Shown piece by piece: positions 18,600 to 23,979 of a stretch of DNA of 23,979 bases. The stretch covers positions 1 to 23,979 of the forward strand of contig DATGIQ010000600.1 of the NCBI GenBank assembly GCA_035295665.1, in the 5' to 3' direction. The notes under the pieces were generated by a model. It saw only the letters and a program-made list of their open reading frames with translations, did not search any database and was not told the DNA's origin. The stretch's first letter is position 1. Each line of letters starts with the position of its first letter. Origin of the DNA: DATGIQ01 sp035295665 (GTDB taxonomy: Bacteria > Planctomycetota > Planctomycetia > Gemmatales > Gemmataceae). The position numbers were made by a program, and so were the translations under genes.

Positions 18600-19165
18600 G
18601 CGCTGACCTTCTGGGACCCGCTTGCCGTTGACCGCCCAGCCTTCACGTCGGAGCATGGCCGTCAGCCGTCGGTAGCCGTAGGTCGGCCACTGGCAGGCCA
18701 GCCGTTCCAGCGCACGCCTCAGCCGGCCCTCATCGGCGGTCGGGACGGCTTCGTGGTAGACGCCGCTGCGAGTCCAGCCCGTCACCGGACAGATGAAGCG
18801 GACCGGGTACTCGGCCGCGAGCGTCAGGACGACCTCCCGTCGCGCCTCAGGGCCGATGGCAGCAAGGCCGAGGCTTTTTTTGCGACTTCGAGCTTCCATG
18901 GTCAGGCGCCCGACCATCCGCCCCAGCTCGGCGATGCGGTCTTGATCGTGGTCGCGCTGTTCCCCGCTCTGGAAGAGAGTCTGCAGGCCTTCAAGGGCGA
19001 CTTCCTTCCAGCGGGCGATGAGCTCGGGCTTCAGATTCTGTTCGCGAGCGATCTCGGCCTGGCTCCTCGTACCGGCGAGGACTTCGAGGACGACTTGGGG
19101 CTTGAATGCGGGGGTGAAGGTTCGGCGGCGGCGCTTGGGCATGGAAGGATGCTCCTGGGAGGACA
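18600..19165 (-). mobile_element. IS3-family transposase remnant (truncated)
   Basis: Translation from the ATG at 19142 gives an IS3-type OrfA: RRRRTFTPAFKPQVVLEVLA, a helix-turn-helix (SQAEIAREQNLKPELIARWK) and a coiled coil. A run of seven A bases, the usual slippery site, follows; here the frame continues directly into OrfB-like sequence (AAEYPVRFICPVTGWTRSGV, then CQWPTYGYRRLTAMLRREGW). It stops matching after VNGKRV near 18615. The DDE catalytic domain is missing, so it is inactive. The intact end is probably TGTCCTCCCAGGAG, read from 19165. To the right of that end the DNA resumes as part of an unrelated gene. Confidence 0.8.
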
Positions 19166-19353
19166 GTATTGACTATCGTACTGGTCCAATCTCAGGGGCG
19201 CACTTCAGGACGCGCATCGAGGGCGATCTCATTTGCAGCGGCGAAGAGACAGACCCCTACTGTTACGGAGATGGGCAGCGCGTGAAACTTTGCGGCCTGG
19301 AGCTGGAGTTTGATGACACCGAGCCGGAGATCCAGCCGTGGTGGCTGCGCTGA
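19166..19353 (+). pseudogene. C-terminal fragment of an unknown protein, cut by the IS
   Basis: Directly beyond the IS end the frame reads FRTRIEGDLICSGEETDPYC, then YGDGQRVKLCGLELEF, DDTEPEIQPWWLR and a stop. It looks like a real soluble C-terminus with three Cys and an acidic, Trp-rich end. No start lies on this side, and extending left runs into the antisense of the transposase. I do not recognise the family. Confidence 0.4.
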
Positions 19354-19468
19354 CAGATTATGGAGTGGCCGGCAGTTCGCCGAAGGCGATCGCGAGATGG
19401 GGTCAGACCACCGGTAAGCACTGCTTCAGAGCATGCCGTCAAAGATCGCAATCATTCGGATGAACCCA

Positions 19469-19651
19469 TCAATTCGTGGGTTTCGCCGCTGGACCGTCGC
19501 TTAGGGGTGCCCTGACTTGAACGAAGTCAGTCTTGAAGAAGACGTCATCACTCATTTCTTGGGCGAAGTGGTCCCATTGTTCCTTCGGGCTGTAGCCTGC
19601 ACAACCCGTGCTAAACAACAGGACGCCAACGAGCAGAGAGAGTGGTTTCAT
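19469..19651 (-). CDS. Small lipoprotein, 60 aa
   Basis: ATG at 19651 with GGAG and AAGG upstream. The N-terminus MKPLSLLVGVLLFSTGCAGY is a typical lipoprotein signal with lipobox FSTGC (Cys17). The mature part is only about 44 residues: YSPKEQWDHFAQEMSDDVFF, then KTDFVQVRAPLSDGPAAKPT. It should be anchored to a membrane by the acylated Cys. No family is recognised. Neighbours are the IS3-cut fragment and a 414-bp empty stretch, so it stands alone. Confidence 0.65.
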   Translation of the reverse strand: MKPLSLLVGVLLFSTGCAGYSPKEQWDHFAQEMSDDVFFKTDFVQVRAPLSDGPAAKPTN

Positions 19652-20065
19652 TGCCTTAACTCCGCAATCAGCCCTGCTTGGGAAAATCGCCTCGCCCTGT
19701 AGCTTTAGAGTTCACTGATAGAAAAGCAGCGCTCATCCCATCTTAGGAACGGCAAATCGATCGCCGAACTTGAGCGCTCTCCACTTTGGAGCCGCTTCAT
19801 GCCCCAGCAAGAAAAGAGGGGCGAGAAGGCAAAACCTGGCAAGTTGCCAGCGAGAGCTCACGCTGGCGCTTGGCCTCCCTCTCCGGTGATTGCAAAGCCC
19901 CTTATACCGGGAGCGAAACCCGGCGTCGCTGCGCGCCGGGCGCGGGGCCGCAAGGGCACGGCTCGGGAATCTGCCCTCATTCTTGGCCCGGCGCGAGTCA
20001 TCCACCCAACATGTCCAGTTCCCGTTGCATTTGCTCGGCAGTTGCTTTCTGCTTCAAGTACTACA
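19652..20065. other. 414-bp stretch without a supported gene
   Basis: Open stretches exist on both strands but lack starts and family features. Hairpins: CCAGCG/CGCTGG around AGAGCTCA near 19850, and CCCGGCG/CGCCGGG near 19920. The right part is the degraded continuation of the Rad52-like gene, whose reading is lost here. Confidence 0.3.
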
Positions 20066-20260
20066 CTACGTCTGCGTTACTTCGGCCGCCAGCACCTCGT
20101 CCAGCCGATCCTGGATGACACGGGCATCGACATAGGCAATGGCCATCGCCCGGTTGCCGCTGACAACGGCCGGCTTAAAATGCACTTCCGCCGGATCAAC
20201 CGGCTCGGCCAGAGCAGCGGCAATGTCTGGAGCCGTTCTCGTACTTTCTGCTTGAGCCAT
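20066..20260 (-). pseudogene. N-terminal fragment of a Rad52/22-like recombination protein
   Basis: The 64 residues include DIAAALAEPVDPAEVHFKP, AVVSGNRAMAIAYVDARVI and QDRLDEVL. The segment W/F-KP...V.GNRA.A.AYVDAR...DRLD is the start of the Rad52/Rad22 family single-strand annealing domain as found in phages and planctomycete mobile DNA. A full domain is about 150-200 residues. Here the reading ends at 20066 (EVTQT and stop), right where the family would read GW..EY. The start ATG has only GAGAG upstream. The fragment probably comes from a prophage or plasmid; it cannot form the complete annealing ring. Confidence 0.65.
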
Positions 20261-20327
20261 TGTTCTCTCGCTTTCGTTGGCTTCCTGGAAATGGGCGTCT
20301 CTTCTCTGTTCGGTAGCGGAGCGTTCA

Positions 20328-20531
20328 TCAGGGCGCGGTCTTGCGCTTTCGTGTTACGGGCATCTCGGCGAGTCCGGTCGAGCCATTGCTGGACAGCAAG
20401 GGACCTACGTCCACCCGGATGCCGCTGCGCTGGACGATTTCCTGGTTAAAGCTATCGATGGTCGCCGCCAGCCAATTCAGACTGGATGCCAGGTTCTCGA
20501 TGGCCAGCCAGAGTTTGCGGAATACGTTCAT
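20328..20531 (-). CDS. Small hypothetical protein, 67 aa
   Basis: I take the ATG at 20531 (MNVFRKLWLAIENLASSLNW), which has AAAGG upstream; a longer upstream frame reads as noise. The N-terminal 40 residues form one amphipathic helix with Leu, Trp and Ile at heptad-like spacing, followed by a flexible Ser/Gly region and a basic tail (VTRKRKTAP). Short helical proteins of this kind often precede recombination genes in planctomycete mobile DNA; that is a weak recollection. It ends 67 bp before the Rad52-like fragment on the same strand. Confidence 0.5.
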   Translation of the reverse strand: MNVFRKLWLAIENLASSLNWLAATIDSFNQEIVQRSGIRVDVGPLLSSNGSTGLAEMPVTRKRKTAP

Positions 20532-20844
20532 GGTTCGAGCCTTTCGGTTGGGAGTGATGAAAAGCATCTTCTCTGTCCGTCCCGCAGGGGAGCAGTGAGT
20601 TAGCTCTGTCCAAGGCTTTCTGGACATTCGCGATAATGCCACTGCTATGTCACGCTCTCGCTTGCTCTTTTTGAATTCTCAGCCGTCCCGTTACTGAGCC
20701 TCCGCCGGCAATTCTAGAACATCGCGCGGCAGTCACCGCCTTGCTGTACGAAAGCATTCTCCTTCTCCCCGGTGGTCGGGTACGCCTCGCTCGCCAGCAG
20801 CTCCGCCGCCAGCCGCCGGTGCACAAGGGCCCCCGGTGTGAGTC
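20532..20844. other. 313-bp stretch with no supported gene
   Basis: It separates the 67-aa gene from the end of the surface-protein fragment. Minus-strand frames are open but have neither a start signal nor recognisable features. The right part may hold the promoter of the 67-aa gene. Nothing else is seen. Confidence 0.3.
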
Positions 20845-21585
20845 TTACCCGCCGTTGATGCCATGAAAGACCGCAAGCGCTTGATTGCGGAACGTGACAT
20901 TGCTGTCTCACGGTTCACCTCCAACCGCGCTGTTATTGGCGTCCCGAAGAATCTGAAAGACGTTGAGCGCCGTGAAATTGGATACGCCGAAGGCTGGCCC
21001 ACCGGTGCCGACGTTCCAGGAATAGGCGCCTAGCCCATGGGCATTCACCAAGTATCCAAAACTTTGGCCCACCGTACTGCCCAAGGAAGCGGTGGTAGTG
21101 AAGACTTCCAAAGCGGTGGCCAAGACTTCGGCATCGAGCTCGGTTCCTTTGGATACCAAGAAGAGGCTCTGGTAATAGCTGGCGATCTGCGCATTGGTAA
21201 AGGGAGTCAAGTTTGGGGCACCGTTACCGCCGCCATAGAGATTGGGATAGGCCGTAGCCAACCACTCCCCCAACATCTGTCCGCTCGTGGTCAAGCCAAA
21301 GCGGCGGATGAGCTGCTGGCCTTGGAGCCCTTCCCAGAAGCTGATCGGCTTCACCATTTGCGCCGGCACGAATTGTCCCACACTCGTCGCCGTGGCCGTG
21401 CCTTGCGCCAGCGTGATCACGCCTTCGTGGTTGATCGTGGCGGTGATCGTGTACGAACCTTCGTTGGCGAAGGTGTGGATGCCGCTGACCGTGAAGATGC
21501 CGCTGCTAAAGCCATTAGTGCCGGTCGTGCCGCCCGTGTTATCGCCCCACGCGATGTTGGCCGGGTAGTGAGGGTGGCACCTTCC
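20845..21585 (-). pseudogene. C-terminal fragment of a large surface protein
   Basis: The frame is open from 21585, right beside the CTACGCCC repeats, where a TAG blocks it upstream; no start is present. The first 55 residues look like the end of an Ig/PKD-like repeat (ANIAWGDNTGGTTGTNGF, GIHTFANEGSYTITATI). Then comes QFVPAQMVKPISFWEGLQGQ, LIRRFGLTTSGQMLGEWLAT and AYPNLYGGGNG, typical of the C-terminal region of very large exported planctomycete proteins. The stop TGA at 20908 may be a late nonsense change: the same frame continues 20 more codons (NVTFRNQALAVFHGINGG) to a TAA at 20845, which also resembles the family end. The missing N-terminus shows the gene was cut at the island edge. Confidence 0.7.
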
Positions 21586-21603
21586 CTACGCCCGACTACG
21601 CCC
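21586..21603. repeat. Paired direct repeats CTACGCCC (right end of the 8-kb unit)
   Basis: CTACGCCC lies at 21586-21593 and 21596-21603, about 75-90 bp from the tRNA 5'-half copy. With the pair at 13777-13796 this gives two tandem sites on each side of the core once the element is circular, the layout of phage-type attP arm sites. Confidence 0.5.
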
Positions 21604-21677
21604 GCGCACAGGTGCGATTAGGGCACCCCAGAATGCAAAAACAACCATACATCCAGTGCTTTACATATGTTCATTCT

Positions 21678-21716
21678 TTAGAAGTCCGTTGCTCTGTCCA
21701 TTTGAGCTACGGGGGC
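21678..21716 (-). pseudogene. Displaced 5' half of tRNA-Arg (UCU)
   Basis: The bases from the anticodon loop to the first acceptor base (GCCCCCG, D arm, first anticodon-stem strand) are the same as in the intact tRNA at 13682-13720, with one difference at 21684. The match extends three bases past the tRNA start. There is no T arm or acceptor 3' strand: the sequence to the left is unrelated. It marks the far end of the 8-kb unit. Confidence 0.85.
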
Positions 21717-22081
21717 AAGCGTCTGAAAAGAAACGATTTATTGCTTTATCATTCCCTTCTTGATTCCGTCCCTGGTAGCCTTACTGACACCCGACACCCT
21801 GGCGACATCACATGCTCAGGCCGTTAGCAGCGTCCCCGGCCGCACTCACAGCAACGCCTGTTTTTGAGGAACTGTTGCCACGACCGCTTTCGATTTTACC
21901 CCGTCTTCCGTTCGAAACAAACCCCCGAAGCCCTATCCTGATACCCAGTCCCGCTGAATGCGTCCGTTCTTGTTTCGCGGCGGTTCGCAGAACCGCGCGG
22001 GGCGCATCTGCACGCGGTTCTGCGAACCGCCGCGAAACGGACACAACCAACCGGACCATGGAGGAGTTCTCGTTGTTTCCT
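21717..22081. other. Region replacing the N-terminal part of the second integrase
   Basis: By comparison with the left copy, the integrase start should lie about 160 bp from the tRNA half. Instead the stretch carries no recognisable integrase sequence until 22082 and contains a long palindrome. It is probably the result of a deletion together with insertion of the palindrome. No gene is supported here. Confidence 0.45.
21972..22038. repeat. Long palindrome, copy 2
   Basis: Two perfect 26-bp arms (21972-21997 and 22013-22038) flank a 15-bp spacer. The arms start GTTTCGCGGCGGTTCGCAG and contain the same inner palindrome as copy 1 at 11397-11455. On the plus strand CAACCGGACC follows, then GGAGGAG, as in the leader of the small gene beside copy 1. 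It lies within the second, decayed integrase element. Confidence 0.8.
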
Positions 22082-22483
22082 CGCGGAGCGTTAGCCCAAC
22101 GACCAGAGCCGAAGAACGAAGCCGAAGCCGGACTCGCTTTCATCACGCAGCGGGGATTTGGCTGAGCGAAAGCCATAGCGGATAGCCCGATTACGAAGGA
22201 AACACGAAAACTGCTCGACTCACTTAGCATCAACGGCCATTGCAATTACTACGCCTTGCGGCATACCTTCCGAACGATCGCTGATGGGTCGAGGGACCAA
22301 GTGGCCACCGACCACATCATGGGCCATGAGATTCGGAACATGAGCAGCGTGTACCGCGAGCGCATCTCCGACGAGCAGCTCCGGGCCGTAACCGACTATG
22401 TACGAGCCTGGTTGCTCGGCGACGAAGGAACCAAGCCGGTGGCTGCCGGGTTAGACCCTCGGAACATGCAGGACTCGGAGTAG
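22082..22483 (+). pseudogene. Second integrase copy, C-terminal remnant with nonsense codon
   Basis: The frame parallels the catalytic end of the intact integrase: RPEPKNEAEAGLAFITQRGF, then a TGA (22163-22165) where the intact copy has TGG (Trp), then ADSPITKETRKLLDSLSING, ALRHTFRTIAD, HIMGHE, MSSVYRERI and GDEGTKPVAAGLDPR. The N-terminal 270 or so residues are missing. The copies differ at many positions, so this is an older relative, not a recent duplicate. It lies in the same orientation and on the same side of a tRNA 5' half as the intact gene. Confidence 0.85.
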
Positions 22484-22672
22484 AAGCGCAACATTCGGGT
22501 AGGCACCTTGCAAACGCTGCAGGCCCAGCCGCCCAAGGAGCAATGTCTTCGCCTGCTCGCCGCATGAGTGATCGTCGAGACCTTCACTGGTGGAGGGGTT
22601 GAAGGCACCGCCCGTGACGACTCAGTCAGCAACGGAGCGATCACTGACTTGGTCCCCTACGGGAGGTACCTC

Positions 22673-22890
22673 ATGCAGGCTAAACGACTGTGGGCCTTCT
22701 GGCAAACGTTGCCGTAGCCTTTCGCCGGCGCGTTTACGTGCCGCGGCTGGCAATGCTTCGTCGAATGGGTTACGGGCTTGGCCCTCGACGCGGAGGAACA
22801 CACCATCGCGCAGTCACTGGTCGGGGTCGATTGCCCGAGGCCTGGAAGGCGGTGGAGACAGTTATGGAGGTCGGCTACTGGAAGGAGCAT
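22673..22890 (+). mobile_element. Decayed transposase N-terminus (IS701-like)
   Basis: GGGAGG precedes ATG at 22673: MQAKRLWAFWQTLP, then a TAG, then in the same frame PFAGAFTCRGWQCFVEWVTG and LALDAEEHTIAQSLVGVD. A frameshift near 22840 is needed to continue as EAWKAVETVMEVGYWKEH. The pattern F..W..G..L....TI.QSL followed by W......GYW resembles the start of DDE transposases of the IS701 type. At least one stop and one frameshift are present and the catalytic part is absent. Confidence 0.5.
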
Positions 22891-22965
22891 AGGCTGGGCT
22901 CTGTTGGATATCGGTGGTCACGATGGCCCGTGCTTGGTACCCAGCGGTCTGCCCGAAAGGCCCCT

Positions 22966-23439
22966 TCATGCGGCCGAGCAAGACGGCGCCCCTCTGCCCC
23001 GGAACTGCAGACGTCCCTTCCCGAGGCCGACAATCATGGCGCAGCGTGCCACCGCCGGCAGGCGCTCAGCGTGGCGACGGCGCGGGGTCTGGCTGGCCAA
23101 GGCCGCCCACAGACCGAAGAGGACAACCAGGATGCCGAGGATGATCGCATTGCTCATCGCCGCCGATGCCGCCGTGAAGCCCAGCACGAACGGCGAAATG
23201 ATGAGCCAGATGCCCAAGAGAACATTGATCCAGCTGAGGCCAACCGCGCCTGGCGTTCCCAGCCGGATGGCAGCCAAGATCAGGACGACGATGCCGACGA
23301 TCAGCATATCCCCCATCGCAGCCGACACGCCGGAGTAGCCCAGAACCCAAGCCGAAATGATGAGCCAGATGCCCGCAAGCACATTGAGCGTGCTGGCCGG
23401 TCGGCTGGCGTCGTTCGTACGCCTTGGAAGGTTGTTCAT
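22966..23439 (-). CDS. SPW-repeat membrane protein
   Basis: ATG at 23439 has GAGGGAG upstream; the product has 157 residues. Two SPW-type units are clear: LNVLAGIWLIISAWVLGYSG (about 18-37) and INVLLGIWLIISPFVLGFTA (about 71-90), each followed by a second hydrophobic helix (GDMLIVGIVVLILAAIRLG and NAIILGILVVLFGLWAAL). That predicts four membrane helices with both ends probably cytoplasmic. SPW proteins are small bacterial inner-membrane proteins without a known activity. After residue 115 the tail is Arg/Gly-rich and unlike the family, so the true 3' end may have been replaced. Confidence 0.85.
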   Translation of the reverse strand: MNNLPRRTNDASRPASTLNVLAGIWLIISAWVLGYSGVSAAMGDMLIVGIVVLILAAIRLGTPGAVGLSWINVLLGIWLIISPFVLGFTAASAAMSNAIILGILVVLFGLWAALASQTPRRRHAERLPAVARCAMIVGLGKGRLQFRGRGAPSCSAA

Positions 23440-23979
23440 GAAATGGTCTCCCTCTTTCGCGTGGAATCTCCTCGGTACCGATATCGATCCGTTTGACTGA
23501 GCACTCGTTGATGTGCCGCGAATGTTGCGCGACTCTGCCGGGTGAAGATCGGAGCCCGTAGTCTGACCAGATTCCTCGAGGAATCGGCAACGGGCAATCC
23601 TGACTGGACACCGCCCAATCTTTCTAGATAACAGAGTTGCAATTCATGTGCCGGCCCCCGGGATGCAGCACCCTGAACTGCTAGCACCTGCAAGAGGCGA
23701 CCTCCAGGCTCGACCGGTCGAGGATGTGGAGTTCACGTTGGCGGTCGCGGATCAGGCTGATCCCGGGGCTTGGGTGACGGGGAAGTAAACGGAGCGGATG
23801 GGTTCCCCACTTCGAGGAGTACCTTCCCGTGGTTCAGGCTAGCCTCGATTTCCACGCTACCGAGTTGACCTAACATTCCCGCGTGTTCGAGGGCAGGAAT
23901 CCTGGGCATTTGCCGTTTTAGCTGTTTGGTAATTGCGGTACGGATAAATGTATACAGATTATATCACTTTCTCTGTCAC
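23440..23979. other. Upstream region of the SPW gene and window end
   Basis: The part next to 23439 should hold the SPW promoter; I see no convincing -35/-10 pair. At 23950-23965 on the minus strand TATAAT is visible in an A/T-rich stretch, but no matching -35 is at the usual distance. Apart from the doubtful frame at 23733-23909 nothing is supported. Confidence 0.3.
23733..23909 (-). CDS. Doubtful 58-aa reading frame
   Basis: The frame from the ATG at 23909 reads MPRIPALEHAGMLGQLGSVE, then IEASLNHGKVLLEVGNP and a Pro-rich tail. It is also open for about 18 more codons upstream (TFIRTAITKQLKRQ) until a TGA near 23964, so the start is unclear. The first 50 residues have a protein-like composition with alternating strands; the tail looks like noise. 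No ribosome binding site is convincing. Confidence 0.25.
   Translation of the reverse strand: MPRIPALEHAGMLGQLGSVEIEASLNHGKVLLEVGNPSAPFTSPSPKPRDQPDPRPPT

Noticed and set aside
20908..20910. UGA near the end of the surface-protein fragment as a second selenocysteine
   Set aside because: No Cys or redox motif nearby; the hairpin GACA-GCAA-TGTC starts directly at the UGA, too close for a SECIS element.
20871..21033. Plus-strand frame starting MKDRKRLIAERDIAV
   Set aside because: Antisense to the end of the surface-protein frame, which has clear family features; no ribosome binding site.
22163..22165. UGA in the second integrase as selenocysteine
   Set aside because: The intact copy has TGG (Trp) here and the gene is otherwise truncated; a simple nonsense mutation.

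Overview
The window is GC-rich, mosaic bacterial DNA that looks planctomycete, probably related to Gemmata. No taxonomic marker was compared; the placement rests on recognised gene types: short repeats with a GETW...ALR.G.RGLPG...SLA.LL core, an integrase whose first catalytic Arg region reads CGFGNSD, a large exported BNR beta-propeller carrying PDZ domains, an SPW-repeat membrane protein and the C-terminal end of a very large surface protein.

Bases 1-11350 look like chromosomal backbone. In order: the 3' end of the repeat-protein gene; a minus-strand gene for an exported thioredoxin-like protein with one in-frame UGA (codon 81), followed at the right distance by a bacterial SECIS-like hairpin (candidate selenoprotein); a DinB-like fragment; a zinc-ribbon protein; an exported NHL-type propeller; a collapsed IS66-family element; the 1173-aa BNR/PDZ protein; and a minus-strand redox cluster. 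The cluster reads, in transcription order, CBS-pair protein, start of a universal stress protein, end of pyruvate:ferredoxin oxidoreductase (nifJ), a frameshifted dihydroorotate dehydrogenase-like gene and a Cys-rich small protein. A deletion has joined the usp start directly to the nifJ end.

Bases 11400-22500 are an integration hotspot built on one tRNA-Arg(UCU) gene. A displaced tRNA 3' half lies at 11647-11688, an intact tRNA at 13647-13720 and a displaced 5' half at 21678-21716. All repeats meet in the anticodon loop. The left unit (2,000 bp) has no integrase and carries small genes, three of them a stop-start-coupled trio of phage-like type. The right unit (about 8.0 kb) begins with an intact tyrosine recombinase beside the tRNA and carries an unknown 275-aa gene, an ankyrin protein, an IS3-type remnant, a small lipoprotein and fragments of Rad52-like and surface-protein genes. 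To its right lies a decayed second copy of the same integrase, so elements have inserted here repeatedly. Paired CTACGCCC repeats at both ends of the right unit look like integrase arm sites. Two copies of a long palindrome (11397 and 21972) lie near the outer borders.

Bases 22500-23979 hold a decayed transposase, the SPW-repeat protein and about 500 bp with only one doubtful small reading frame. No rRNA or CRISPR array was seen. All functional assignments come from reading motifs by eye; no database search was run.
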